Origin: an uncultured bacterium
Lineage (GTDB): Bacteria; Planctomycetota; GCA-002687715
NCBI GenBank assembly: GCA_902826835.1
Contig: CADEGH010000014.1
Coordinates: 46,673 to 110,672 of the forward strand
Length of the DNA stretch: 64,000 bases
Reading direction: 5' to 3'
The notes beneath the pieces were generated by a model, which saw only the letters and a program-made list of their open reading frames with translations, had not been told where the DNA came from and ran no database searches. Position numbers and translations under genes: made by a program. Shown piece after piece: positions 35,378-44,771 of the stretch (within the stretch, counting starts at the first letter, position 1; every line of letters begins with the position of its first letter).

Positions 35378-37078
35378 ATGAAAGCAATTTTCATCAACTT
35401 GGTGGCGCTGGCGGCTTCGGCCCTCGCCCAGTACCAAGTCAACTCCGCTGACGCCCAGTACGTGGTGAACGGCAACGAAGGCACCCCAACCGAGCTAGCG
35501 ATCACCGCCTTGGGGGTTGGCGATGCACCAGTTCTTTCGATTCGGACGGCTTCCAGCACGCCCCGAACCGCAACTCTGTACATGGGTGGAGCCACGACGG
35601 TGACCCCGTCGGCGGGTGGGTTGGTTCTGCCTGACGGGCAGATCGTCAATTTGGAAATCGGGACTGTGCTACCTACCCCGGTTGCTTCTGTCGGTGCGAC
35701 AACTACTCCTATTACCTTTGTCGGGCCCGTCATCGCTCTGGATCTTCGTACGCGCATTGCCACTCAGGTCATAGTCGAAAATCCCACTACCCCCATCGGC
35801 TTCTCGCTCTCGGGACCCTCCGAGCTCCACATCTGCGGATTGAGCCCCACGAATTTGATCGCTACACCCGGACAGACCTCCGTACGGCTAGACTGGACCA
35901 TCCGGGACCCCAACGAAATAGGTGGACGCGTCGCGAGGCTCGATCCCGGCGAGGACCCGAACGTGTTCTCAAACTGGGACAACGTCGGGGGCAACCTGGT
36001 GGCGGGAACAACCAGTTTCGTCGTAAGCGGACTCATGGCCGGGGCGACCTACCGATTCAAGGTCCGAAGCATCGTGCCGTGCGGCTATACGCCGTTCAGT
36101 AGCGCGGTCGTCGTCAATGTCAGTTGCAGCACCCCTACTGCTCCCACCGGACTGAATGCGACAGCGACGGGCTTTTCGAGTGTAGCCCTGACTTGGCAGG
36201 ACCTCGCGACCAATGAGACGGGCTACCGGGTCAGTCGACTCGACCCCGGAGAAGATCCCAATATCCAGGCGAACTGGGACCAAGTAGGGGGCGCCGTTTC
36301 CTTGCCGGCGGGCACTCAAGGTCTCAATGACTTCGGCCTCCAGCCAAACTCGACCTACCTCTACCGAGTTAGGGCCGAGAATTTCTGTGGCTTTTCATCG
36401 TTCAGCAACTATGCGACTGTCACCACTCCATGCGTTTCCCCGACGCCACCCACCAATTTTGCGGCGGCGAGTGTTGGTTCAACTTCGATGAATCTCGTTT
36501 GGACCGACTTGGCCACGGACGAAGTCGAGTACCGGGTCTCCCAATTAGACCCCGGCGAGGATCCGGGGAATCCTCAGCTTTGGGACAACATTGGTGGCGC
36601 TCTTCCTCCCAACAGCACGACCCTCGCGGTCACCGGGCTTCAACCCGGGCAGACCTATCGCTTCCGCGTCCGGGCCATCGGCGTCTTCAACTCCACGTGC
36701 CCGGCGCCCCAGGTCGGTCCGTTGTTGGTGACGACCGCGACCTGCCCTCCGGCCCCGCCGGCCCCATTCAACTGTGTGGCAACTCGCCAGGGGAATACCC
36801 CGGCGGTCGATCCGATCTTGGTCACCTGGAGCTACTCCGGCCCTCCCATCAGTGGATTCCGGGTTTCCCGACTACCCCCGGGGGGCGATGAGAACGACCC
36901 CAATGCCTGGAACAACGTGGGAGGGGATCTGGCGCCGACTACTTTCTCTTTCACAGACACCGCTGCCACCGGGCTCACTCGGGGGGGAACCTGGAATTAT
37001 CGCGTCCGCGCGTTCATCGACGGACCGTGTGGCCGCATCTACTCCGCCCATTCGAACTCCGACCCGGCGAACCCCTGA
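35378..37078 (+). CDS. Secreted FN3-like repeat protein, tandem paralogue B
   Basis: A 566-residue exported protein, exactly the same length as paralogue A and alignable along its whole length. ATG 35378 has AGGGGAG about 7 nt upstream and starts a signal peptide (MKAIFINLVALAASALA, then QYQVNSA). The same N-terminal domain and four FN3-like modules follow, with insertions such as ARLDPGEDPNVFSNWDNVGG, SRLDPGEDPNIQANWDQVGG and SQLDPGEDPGNPQLWDNIGG, and a divergent fourth module with SRLPPGGDENDPNAW. Conserved Cys pairs border each module. The pair clearly arose by tandem duplication. Function is unknown; extracellular binding or adhesion is plausible. Both genes lie downstream of the sigma factor/kinase pair in the same orientation. 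Confidence 0.85.
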   Translation: MKAIFINLVALAASALAQYQVNSADAQYVVNGNEGTPTELAITALGVGDAPVLSIRTASSTPRTATLYMGGATTVTPSAGGLVLPDGQIVNLEIGTVLPTPVASVGATTTPITFVGPVIALDLRTRIATQVIVENPTTPIGFSLSGPSELHICGLSPTNLIATPGQTSVRLDWTIRDPNEIGGRVARLDPGEDPNVFSNWDNVGGNLVAGTTSFVVSGLMAGATYRFKVRSIVPCGYTPFSSAVVVNVSCSTPTAPTGLNATATGFSSVALTWQDLATNETGYRVSRLDPGEDPNIQANWDQVGGAVSLPAGTQGLNDFGLQPNSTYLYRVRAENFCGFSSFSNYATVTTPCVSPTPPTNFAAASVGSTSMNLVWTDLATDEVEYRVSQLDPGEDPGNPQLWDNIGGALPPNSTTLAVTGLQPGQTYRFRVRAIGVFNSTCPAPQVGPLLVTTATCPPAPPAPFNCVATRQGNTPAVDPILVTWSYSGPPISGFRVSRLPPGGDENDPNAWNNVGGDLAPTTFSFTDTAATGLTRGGTWNYRVRAFIDGPCGRIYSAHSNSDPANP

Positions 37079-37307
37079 GCATAGTCCGGCCGGCGCTCCC
37101 GGATCACCTCATGATGGGAGGCCGCCACGACCGGGGTGGGGGCCAGTCAAGGCTTGGGAGTTCGTCCAGACGGTGGTGCGTCCCGTCACTGGGCCGGCCT
37201 CCGCCCCGTCCTGCACCCTGGTCTCCGACGGAACCAGCCGACCGGCGAGAAAGGAGGCCGCTTCTCAGGCGTAGGGAGCAGGCCCAGCCGATAGGGAGGG
37301 GCACACC

Positions 37308-40112
37308 ATGAGACCCACTGCCCACACTTGGATTGTCTTGATCTGCGCGGCCTGGCCTCTCTTGGCACAGGAGCGGCGAGGTCAAGAGCTCGAAAACCTG
37401 CTGAAAAGGCTGGACAAAGACGGCGACGGCCGGATCTCGGCCGGCGAATTCCCGCGAGGGGAGGAGCGTTTTCGCCGGCTCGACCGCAACCGCGACGGCT
37501 TCCTGTCGCGCGACGACTTCCCGAACGTCCCGGGCGCAAAACCCGAGGAGACCGCCAAACCGGCGGCGAAGGAAGCGGCCGAACCGGCGAACTTCGGTGA
37601 GCCGACTCCGGCTGACCTGGACTTCTTCGAGAAGAAGATCCGGCCGGTGCTCGTGAAGTCCTGCTACTCCTGCCACAGCGTGGATTCCCCGAAGCTGCGC
37701 GGCGGCCTGCGGGTCGATTCCCGCGAGGCTCTCCTTTTGGGCGGGGCCAGTGGTCCGTCGGTCGTCCCGGGCGACGCGGACGCCAGTCTGCTCCTGAAAG
37801 CGATGCGCTACGAGCACGAAGAACTGCGCATGCCGCCCAAGGGGAAACTGGGCGACGAGGTCATCGCCGACTTCGAGCGCTGGATCAAAATGGGGGCCCC
37901 CGATCCCCGCCGCGATGCCAATCCCGCCGCAATGCCCGGCGCCGAGGAAGCCACGGCGACCTACCGCACCATCGACATCGCCAAGGGCAAGGAGTTTTGG
38001 GCCTATCGATCCCCCACCGCTCCGGCCGTTCCCAGTGTCAAGAATTCGAATTGGCCGCTGAACCCGATCGACCACTTCGTCCTGGCCGAGCTCGAAGAGC
38101 GGTCGATGGCTCCGGCCAAAGACGCCGACAAGCGCGTTTGGATCCGCCGTCTTTCCTTCGACTTGCGGGGCCTACCGCCCACCCCGGAAGAAATCGAACA
38201 ATTCCTGAAGGACCAAACCCCGGAAGCGTTCGAGAAAATTGTCGATCAATATCTCGCCTCGCCTGCTTATGGCGAGCGATGGGGTAGGCATTGGCTCGAC
38301 GTCGCCCGCTACGCCGAGTCCTCCGGTAAAGAGACCAATATTCTCTTCCCCCAAGCGTGGCGTTACCGCGATTACGTCATCGACGCGTTCAATGCCGACA
38401 AGCCTTACGATCGATTCCTGACCGAACAATTGGCCGGAGATCTCCTCCCCACGGATGACCCCGACGAACAGGCTCAGAATCTGATCGCGACCGGCTTCCT
38501 CGCGATCGGTGCGAAGAGTTTGAATACTCGCGACCCGCGTCAATTCGCCATGGATCTCGCGGACGAACAGATCGACACCACGACGCAGGCCATGCTCGGC
38601 GTCACGGTGGCCTGCGCCCGATGCCACGACCACAAATTCGATCCCATTCCCACCGAGGACTATTACGCCCTGGCCGGTGTCTTCCTGTCGACCGAAACCT
38701 GCTACGGAACTCCGCGGGTTCAGGGCAGCAACCATCCTCGTGATCTGCTGAAGCTCCCGTGGACCGCCGACGTCCCGGACGGTCCCACGATGGCGCGGGA
38801 ACAGCGCCTCGTGCTCACGCGCCTGAAGGAGCGGGGAGAGGCGCAACTCAGTGGTGAGGCTCCGGCCCGACGCCGACCCGGCCAAGAGCAAACTCCCGCC
38901 GGCGAGACTCCCAAGCCCGCGACTCCCGAGGAGCGCCGCCAGCAGCAATTCCGCGAGCGCACCGTGCGCCAGCAAGTGGGAATGCTGGAAGATCTCCTGT
39001 CCCGCTTCGACGAAAACGGCAACCCGCGGCCGGAGAATCGCATGGCCATGGGCGTGCGCGAAGCCGATCGGCCCCGCAATGCGCCCCTCCTCGAACGCGG
39101 GGAACTAGAGAAGGCGAAAGCCCCGGTCGCGCGGGGATTCCCTCAGGTCTTGAGCGGCCCCTTGACTCCGGCGATCAAGAAGGGCAGCGGCCGCCGCGAG
39201 CTCGCCGCCTGGATCACCGCGCCGGACAATCCGCTGACCGCGCGGGTGATGGTGAACCGCATTTGGTTGCACCTCTTCGGCACTGGCATCGTCGCGACTC
39301 CCGATAACCTTGGCATGAGCGGGCAGACGCCGTCCCATCCCGAACTCTTGGATTGGCTGGCCACGACCTTCGTCGCGGACGGGTGGTCTGTGAAGCAGAT
39401 GATCAAGCGGGTCGTCCTGTCGCGGGCTTACCGCATGGACTCGGAATTCCATCCGCAATACGCCGAGCAGGATCCCGAGGGAATTTATCTGTGGCGCATG
39501 CCGAAGAGGCGCCTCGAAGGAGAGGCGATTCGGGACGCGATGCTCGCGGTCTCCGGAACTCTCGATGCGAAGCGGCCGGTCGGTTCGCCGGTCGGCACCT
39601 TCGAAGGGCAATTGCGTAGGCAAGAATTGGGGGCGGATCCGCTTTCGTCCCTGGGTCCGGTGCGGTCGGTTTATCTCCCGATTCTGCGCGACCGGGTGCC
39701 CGAGGCGCTGGATGTGTTCGACTTCGCCGATCCTTCGTTTGTGACCGGGGATCGCGAAGAGACGAATGTGGCGACTCAGGCGCTTTACCTCATGAATGAT
39801 CCCGAGGTGATGCGGACGGCGGATGCGATGGCGGCTCGCCTGGTGCGCGACGGCAAGACCGACGACGATCGCATCCGCTTGGGATTTGCGCTCGCCCTGG
39901 GCCGCTCGCCCTCCAGCCAGGAGCTTGCGACTTGCCGAGAATTCCTGCGTCAGGCCGGCAAGGACCAAAAGCCCGTCGAGGCTCCGCCTCGCCGTCGGCG
40001 TGGAGCGGCGCGTCGCGCCGAGACCCCGCCGGCCGCCGACCCCAAGCTCGCGCCATGGAGTTCGTTCTGCCAAGCCCTCTTCCAGACCGCGGAGTTCCGC
40101 TATGTCGATTGA
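37308..40112 (+). CDS. Planctomycete cytochrome C / DUF1549 / DUF1553 protein with EF-hands
   Basis: A 934-residue exported protein of the PSCyt1/PSD1 type. After a signal peptide (MRPTAHTWIVLICAAWPLLA) come two EF-hand loops, LDKDGDGRISAGEF and LDRNRDGFLSRDDF, then a cytochrome-c-like domain with CYSCH (Cys119, Cys122, His123) and VDSREALLLGGASGPSVVPG...MPPKGKL, then DUF1549 (LNPIDHFVLAELEERSMAPA, LDVARYAESSGKE) and DUF1553 (AWITAPDNPLTARVMVNRIW, SRAYRMDS). Its stop overlaps the next DUF1501 gene by 11 nt. This two-gene pair is a hallmark of planctomycetes and is often linked to breakdown of sulfated or complex polysaccharides, though its biochemical role is not settled. The ATG 37308 has GGGAGGGG upstream. 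Confidence 0.92.
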   Translation: MRPTAHTWIVLICAAWPLLAQERRGQELENLLKRLDKDGDGRISAGEFPRGEERFRRLDRNRDGFLSRDDFPNVPGAKPEETAKPAAKEAAEPANFGEPTPADLDFFEKKIRPVLVKSCYSCHSVDSPKLRGGLRVDSREALLLGGASGPSVVPGDADASLLLKAMRYEHEELRMPPKGKLGDEVIADFERWIKMGAPDPRRDANPAAMPGAEEATATYRTIDIAKGKEFWAYRSPTAPAVPSVKNSNWPLNPIDHFVLAELEERSMAPAKDADKRVWIRRLSFDLRGLPPTPEEIEQFLKDQTPEAFEKIVDQYLASPAYGERWGRHWLDVARYAESSGKETNILFPQAWRYRDYVIDAFNADKPYDRFLTEQLAGDLLPTDDPDEQAQNLIATGFLAIGAKSLNTRDPRQFAMDLADEQIDTTTQAMLGVTVACARCHDHKFDPIPTEDYYALAGVFLSTETCYGTPRVQGSNHPRDLLKLPWTADVPDGPTMAREQRLVLTRLKERGEAQLSGEAPARRRPGQEQTPAGETPKPATPEERRQQQFRERTVRQQVGMLEDLLSRFDENGNPRPENRMAMGVREADRPRNAPLLERGELEKAKAPVARGFPQVLSGPLTPAIKKGSGRRELAAWITAPDNPLTARVMVNRIWLHLFGTGIVATPDNLGMSGQTPSHPELLDWLATTFVADGWSVKQMIKRVVLSRAYRMDSEFHPQYAEQDPEGIYLWRMPKRRLEGEAIRDAMLAVSGTLDAKRPVGSPVGTFEGQLRRQELGADPLSSLGPVRSVYLPILRDRVPEALDVFDFADPSFVTGDREETNVATQALYLMNDPEVMRTADAMAARLVRDGKTDDDRIRLGFALALGRSPSSQELATCREFLRQAGKDQKPVEAPPRRRRGAARRAETPPAADPKLAPWSSFCQALFQTAEFRYVD

Positions 40113-41538
40113 CCGACTGCTGCCCGAAGACGGGTGTCCCGCGGGCCCGTTGATGAATACCCGCCGCGATGTGCTCCGGGCCTTCTCCTGCGGCTTTGGC
40201 TGGCTCGCCTTCCGCGGGCTTTCCGGCTTCGAGTCGGTCCTGCCCCAGGAAGATCCTCTGGCGCCGAAACCGCCACATTTTCCCGCGCGCGCCAAGCGGG
40301 TGATCTTCCTCTGCATGTCGGGGGGTCCGTCGCACGTCGACACCTTCGACTACAAGCCGGGGCTCAAGGCCGATCACGGCAAGGCGCCGAGCGGCCGCAC
40401 TCGCGCCGGGGCCAAGCTCTTTGCCTCGCCCTGGGAGTTTCGCCAATCGGGCCAGAGCGGACTGTGGATCAGCGAACTCTTTCCCGAGCTCGGCAAACTC
40501 GCCGACAAACTCTGTCTGCTGCGGGGCATGCACACGGATCTTCCGGCGCATCCCCAGGCCGCGCTCAAGCTGCACACCGGGAGTTTCCAATTCGTGCGAC
40601 CGTCGCTCGGGGCGTGGACCCTCTATGGCCTCGGGACGATGAATCGCAACCTGCCCGGATTTGTCACCATCAATCCTCCGAGCGGGCAGGGTGGGGCACA
40701 GAATTACGGAAGCGCCTTCTTGCCCGCGATCTACCAGGGTCTGCGCACCGGCGGCGATCGCGGGGCGGGCATGGCCGCGCGGGGCGAAGCGCGCGAGCCC
40801 GTCGCCAATATCGACAATTCGCGTCTCAGCGACGCGGCGCAGCGCCGCCAGCTCGATTTGTCCGGCGCTCTCAATGCCGAGCGGAAGCGCCAAGATCGCC
40901 AGGAATCGGGAGTTGAAGGGGTCATTCAATCCTTCGAACTCGCCTTCCGCATGCAGGCCGAAATCCCCGAGCTTCTGGACTTGGACAAAGAGCCCGCGTC
41001 GGTCCGTACCGAGTACGGGCTCGACGACGACGAAACGCGGGGCTTCGGGACCGAGTGTTTGATGGCGCGCCGCCTCGCCGAAAAGGGTGTGCGTTTCATC
41101 GAGGTCAATCGCGGCAGTTGGGATCAACACCGCAATCTCCGCGAGGACTTGGCCCGCAATGCCAGGGCGATCGACCGACCGATTGCCGCCCTGCTCCGGG
41201 ATCTCGACCGCCGCGGATTGCTCGCGGATACGCTCGTCCTATGGGGCGGCGAGTTCGGCCGCACCCCCTATGCGCAGGGGAACGACGGCCGCGACCACAA
41301 TCACAAGGGCTTCACCACCTGGATGGCGGGGGGAGGGGTCAAGGGCGGATTCTCCTACGGCGCCACCGACGACCACGGCATCGAAGCGGTGGACGGCCGA
41401 ACCTCCATTCACGACTGGCACTCGACGATCCTCCACCTCCTCGGCCTCGACCACGAAAAGCTGACCTACCGTCACGCCGGGCGCGACTTCCGCCTCACCG
41501 ACGTACACGGCACCCCGATTCGCGACATTTTGGCCTGA
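40102..41538 (+). CDS. DUF1501 protein, sulfatase-like fold, Tat leader
   Basis: A 478-residue DUF1501 protein, partner of the preceding DUF1549/DUF1553 protein. DUF1501 belongs to the alkaline-phosphatase/sulfatase-like superfamily. Seen here: a twin-arginine-like leader (NTRRDVLRAFSCGFGWLAF), VIFLCMSGGPSHVDTFDYKP, LCLLRGMHTDLPAHPQA, TEYGLDDDETRGFGTECLMARRLAEKGVRFIEV, LWGGEFGRTPYAQGNDGRDHNHKGFTTWMAGGGVKGG and the ending GLDHEKLTYRHAGRDFRLT. ATG 40102 has GGAG 7 nt upstream and overlaps the previous gene by 11 nt; ATG 40153 (MNTRRDVL), matching the usual family start, is a real alternative. Substrate unknown. Confidence 0.9.
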   Translation: MSIDRLLPEDGCPAGPLMNTRRDVLRAFSCGFGWLAFRGLSGFESVLPQEDPLAPKPPHFPARAKRVIFLCMSGGPSHVDTFDYKPGLKADHGKAPSGRTRAGAKLFASPWEFRQSGQSGLWISELFPELGKLADKLCLLRGMHTDLPAHPQAALKLHTGSFQFVRPSLGAWTLYGLGTMNRNLPGFVTINPPSGQGGAQNYGSAFLPAIYQGLRTGGDRGAGMAARGEAREPVANIDNSRLSDAAQRRQLDLSGALNAERKRQDRQESGVEGVIQSFELAFRMQAEIPELLDLDKEPASVRTEYGLDDDETRGFGTECLMARRLAEKGVRFIEVNRGSWDQHRNLREDLARNARAIDRPIAALLRDLDRRGLLADTLVLWGGEFGRTPYAQGNDGRDHNHKGFTTWMAGGGVKGGFSYGATDDHGIEAVDGRTSIHDWHSTILHLLGLDHEKLTYRHAGRDFRLTDVHGTPIRDILA

Positions 41539-41599
41539 TCCGCCCCATGGGCCCGGGAGGCGAGCTTGGGTCCTGGCCGGACTCGGGGGAGACTCCGCC

Positions 41600-42781
41600 A
41601 TGCTCCGCGACGAAGTCGGCTCGGGCCTGCGCCCCCTTTCGGATCTGCCCGCCCCTCGCCTCGGGATCATCGGCGGTGGCCAGCTCGCGAAGATGACGGC
41701 GAGCGCGGCCTCGGAGCTGGGCTGCGAGGTCGTCATTCTCGAGCGCGCCGCCGACTTTCCGGCGCAGAGCCTCGATACCCACACCATCATCGGAGATTGG
41801 GATCGCCCGGAGGATCTCGCGCGCCTCGCCGGACTCGTCGATGTGGTGACGCTCGAAAACGAGTTCATTCCGAGCGAAGCCCTTCTGACCATCGAGCGCC
41901 TCGGAAAACCTCTGTGGCCGAGCGCCCGCACGATGAGCATCGTGCAAGACAAATTGGAACAGAAACGTGCCTTCGAAGCCGCGGGATTGCCGGTGGTTCG
42001 CTTTGCCGCCGTCGACTCGATCGATTCCATCCGCGCGTTTGGCCTCCCGGCGGTCCTGAAGCGGCGCCGCAACGGCTACGACGGGAAGGGCAATGCTTCC
42101 GTCGGGAGTGCGGCCGACCTGGTGGGCGCGTGGGCGCGGCTCGACGGCGACCACCAGTCGCTGTACGTCGAAGAGTTTTGTCCGTTCGTGCGCGAAGTGG
42201 CGATCATCGTGACGCGCAGTCAGCGCGGCGAGGTGGCAGTGTATCCACTCGTCGAGACCGTCAATCATCATCACATTTGCCACGAAGTGACGGTGCCGGC
42301 CGCGGTTGCACCTTCGGTTGCGGAGGCGGCGGCCGATTTGGCGCGGCGCGCTCTCGAGACCATCGGTGGCGTAGGCACGTTCGGGATGGAGTTCTTCCTG
42401 CTCGCCGACAACAAACTGCTGATCAACGAAATAGCGCCGCGGGTTCACAACACCGGGCATTACACGATTGAAGCCAGCCACTGTTCCCAATTCGAGAATC
42501 ACGTGCGCGCGGTCCTCGGATGGCCGCTCGGATCGCCCGAGCTCGTGGCGAAGGCGGCGGCCATGGTGAATCTCTTAGGGGAAGCCGACGGGAAGGGTGC
42601 CCCGCACGGAATGAAGGACGCCCTCGCGGTCCCCGGTGCGCACGTGCACGTCTACGGCAAGACGCGCAGTGCGAAGGGGCGCAAGATGGGCCACGTCACG
42701 GCATTGGGTTCCACTCCGGCCGAAGCCCTGGCCACCGCGCGCGCCGCCGCCCGCCACATCCGTTTCGGAGACCGAACATGA
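41600..42781 (+). CDS. purK: N5-carboxyaminoimidazole ribonucleotide synthase
   Basis: ATP-grasp enzyme of de novo purine synthesis that makes N5-CAIR from AIR, bicarbonate and ATP. The 393-residue protein has [19 protein letters not shown] at the N-terminus, the ATP-grasp stretch [31 protein letters not shown], and the catalytic-end motif [22 protein letters not shown] 41600 has GGGGGAG upstream. The stop overlaps the purE start by 4 nt, giving the purK-purE order. Full length and with no missing motifs. Confidence 0.95.
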   Translation: MLRDEVGSGLRPLSDLPAPRLGIIGGGQLAKMTASAASELGCEVVILERAADFPAQSLDTHTIIGDWDRPEDLARLAGLVDVVTLENEFIPSEALLTIERLGKPLWPSARTMSIVQDKLEQKRAFEAAGLPVVRFAAVDSIDSIRAFGLPAVLKRRRNGYDGKGNASVGSAADLVGAWARLDGDHQSLYVEEFCPFVREVAIIVTRSQRGEVAVYPLVETVNHHHICHEVTVPAAVAPSVAEAAADLARRALETIGGVGTFGMEFFLLADNKLLINEIAPRVHNTGHYTIEASHCSQFENHVRAVLGWPLGSPELVAKAAAMVNLLGEADGKGAPHGMKDALAVPGAHVHVYGKTRSAKGRKMGHVTALGSTPAEALATARAAARHIRFGDRT

Positions 42782-43284
42782 AGTCCAAAGCGCCGATCCT
42801 CGTGGGCATCGTGATGGGGAGCGACTCGGATTGGCCGACCATGGAGCCGGCCGCGCAAGCGCTCGCCGAATTGGGCGTTTCCTACGAGACCCGCGTCGTC
42901 AGTGCCCACCGCACTCCGAAGGACATGGCCTCCTATGCGAGCCGTGCCGCCGGGCGGGGGCTTCGAGTCATCATCGCCGGAGCCGGCGGTGCCGCGCATC
43001 TTCCCGGCATGGTCGCCAGTCACACGATCCTGCCGGTCGTCGGGGTTCCGGTGCAGAGCAAGGCCCTGAACGGCCTCGACTCGCTGCTCTCGATCGTCCA
43101 AATGCCGGGCGGCATTCCCGTTGCGACCGTGGCTATCGGCAACGGCCGCAACGCCGGCCTTCTCGCCGCGCAAATTCTCGCCCTCGGCGATTCCCGCCTC
43201 TCCGCCCGTCTCACCGATCTTCGAACTCGCATGGCTCAAGAATCCCGCGCCAAGAATCGCAACCTGCCCAAGGCTTCACGGTAA
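42778..43284 (+). CDS. purE: N5-carboxyaminoimidazole ribonucleotide mutase
   Basis: Converts N5-CAIR to CAIR, the step after PurK in purine synthesis. The 168-residue protein has GSDSDWPTM at the N-terminus, [10 protein letters not shown] with the catalytic-region His, and [26 protein letters not shown], all typical of class I PurE. Its ATG overlaps the purK stop by 4 nt (ATGA), so expression is coupled. A DUF2306 membrane gene follows after 56 nt and is probably unrelated in function. Confidence 0.96.
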   Translation: MKSKAPILVGIVMGSDSDWPTMEPAAQALAELGVSYETRVVSAHRTPKDMASYASRAAGRGLRVIIAGAGGAAHLPGMVASHTILPVVGVPVQSKALNGLDSLLSIVQMPGGIPVATVAIGNGRNAGLLAAQILALGDSRLSARLTDLRTRMAQESRAKNRNLPKASR

Positions 43285-43340
43285 GTGGACTCCGACGTGG
43301 CTCCCGACCCAGGCGGGTGTCAGAATCGACTCTCCGGCCC

Positions 43341-43964
43341 ATGAAATCCAAACCGCAGTACGCGCTGATTCTCCTGCAATTGCTCGCCATCGGAGTCGTG
43401 GGCTATTCCGTCTACGCGTACGGTGTCCTTGAGCCGGGCCGAACCGTGAGTCCGTCGATGCGGGCCGTCTTCCGCGAGCATCGACTCGGCATCCTCCTGC
43501 ACGTTCTTGGTTCCTGCGTTGCTCTGCTTCTCGGGCCGATGCAGTTTGCCTCCCGATTGCGAGCGAATCATCTCGCGCTGCACAAAATACTCGGCGCCCT
43601 CTACTTGATCATCGGCGTTGGAGTGGGGGGATTGGCTGGACTCTTCATGTCCCTCCACGCCAGTGGCGGCATCCTGGCAAAACTCGGGTTTGGAAGTCTG
43701 GCGCTCGCTTGGCTTTCCACCGCCGTTCTCGGCCTCCGGCACGCCCGCTCCCATCAATATGTCATCCACGGCCAATGGATGGTGCGCAACTACGCCCTCA
43801 CCTTCGCCGCCGTCACCCTCCGATTTCTCCTCCCTTCGAGCTTCGCTCTCAAAATCCCCTTCGAGATCGCCTACCCCGCCATCTCCTGGCTCTGCTGGGT
43901 TCCTAATCTCCTCTTTGCCGAGTGGTTGATCCGTGACCGCAATCTCCCAGCCCCCCTGCGCTGA
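43341..43964 (+). CDS. DUF2306 membrane protein
   Basis: A 207-residue integral membrane protein with about six hydrophobic segments (starting near residues 8, 47, 79, 108, 148 and 177). The DUF2306 pattern is clear: VFREHRLGILLHVLGSCVALLLGPMQF, LHKILGALYLIIGVGVGGLAGLFMSLHA, and HGQWMVRNYALTFAAVTLRFLLP. Conserved His and Arg residues in HVLG, LHK and HGQWMVRN recall haem- or metal-coordinating membrane proteins, but no function is established that I know of. The longer open frame upstream is in a shadow of purE; ATG 43341 follows purE by 56 nt. Co-transcription with purKE is possible. Confidence 0.85.
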   Translation: MKSKPQYALILLQLLAIGVVGYSVYAYGVLEPGRTVSPSMRAVFREHRLGILLHVLGSCVALLLGPMQFASRLRANHLALHKILGALYLIIGVGVGGLAGLFMSLHASGGILAKLGFGSLALAWLSTAVLGLRHARSHQYVIHGQWMVRNYALTFAAVTLRFLLPSSFALKIPFEIAYPAISWLCWVPNLLFAEWLIRDRNLPAPLR

Positions 43965-44661
43965 TCACAGTCGCGACTCAATGTGGAATTATCAGAGTGC
44001 CTTCCGCAGATATCCGATCGCCGCAATCGCATCAGCGAAGCCCACATGGTCCCTGGTCAGCTTGGTTCGATGTAAACACCGGCTCTCGACTCACCGTCGC
44101 ACCAACTCGGCCCGGTGCCATGTCGTTGCCCCGATTTACAGGCAGTTGCCCAGGTCGGGAATCCGTAGAAGGTCGGTTTTTCAAAGGGCCCCCCCGGTGT
44201 CGTCCAGTTGTTCAGCGAATGCGATCAGACCCGTGACACTGGAACGACGCTCTCCTAACCTCGGAGAGCCCCCCGGAGAAACCCGACCAAATAGTCACGA
44301 TTCCGGACAAAAGACCAGGTCGAGTGTGGGTCCAACGATGAAGAATGCGCATCGCGCTCGCGCGGTGCGTGGCTATTTCATCCGGGCGTGGACATCATCG
44401 AGCAAGAACAACTGTGCCACAGATCGCGGACACCCTGTGATCAAGCGCCCAGCGATCTCAGCCTGGTGTTAACCATTGAAGGCCAACGGGTTGCACTAGT
44501 TGTGGCCTGCATTCCTGAGGCTCCGCTCATCGCCTTGCGCTGAACCTTGGCGCCCCGCATTGATTGACTCAAGAGTCTCGGAGAACCGCCAAGAACCAAC
44601 AACTGCCCCGACACCCGGGACCAAAAACACCCTCCCCGGGAAAAATATTCCCAGGGAACCT
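43965..44661. other. Gene-poor gap upstream of the metalloprotease
   Basis: About 700 bases with no gene I can support. Open frames here lack domains and ribosome binding sites. On the minus strand a 30-codon stretch near 44000-44090 reads DHVGFADAIAAIGYLRKAL before a stop, protein-like but too short to identify; it may be a decayed gene end. A near-palindrome around 44634-44655 (CCCGGGAA with TTCCCAGGG) lies just before the predicted promoter of the next gene. Confidence 0.4.
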
Positions 44662-44690
44662 TTGCATTTTCTGAAGTTGTCGCCTACAGT
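44662..44690 (+). promoter_or_regulatory. Predicted sigma-70-like promoter of the metalloprotease gene
   Basis: TTGCAT at 44662-44667 and TACAGT at 44685-44690 are separated by exactly 17 bp, each matching 4 of 6 consensus bases. Initiation near 44697 would give a leader of about 75 nt before the ATG at 44772. Pattern match only. Confidence 0.4.
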
Positions 44691-44771
44691 CCCATCCCTC
44701 GAAGGCCGCGATCGTTTGAACCTACCTCCCTGACTGGGAGGCGGCCACCAGTCAACGAATGGAGTGCGCTG

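Noticed and set aside
39790..41130. 446-codon minus-strand frame opposite the DUF1553/DUF1501 genes
   Set aside because: Antisense shadow; the plus-strand genes have conserved domains and overlapping starts.
43933..44472. 179-codon plus-strand frame after the DUF2306 gene
   Set aside because: Starts inside the DUF2306 gene, composition is Arg/Ser-rich and there is no family match or ribosome binding site.
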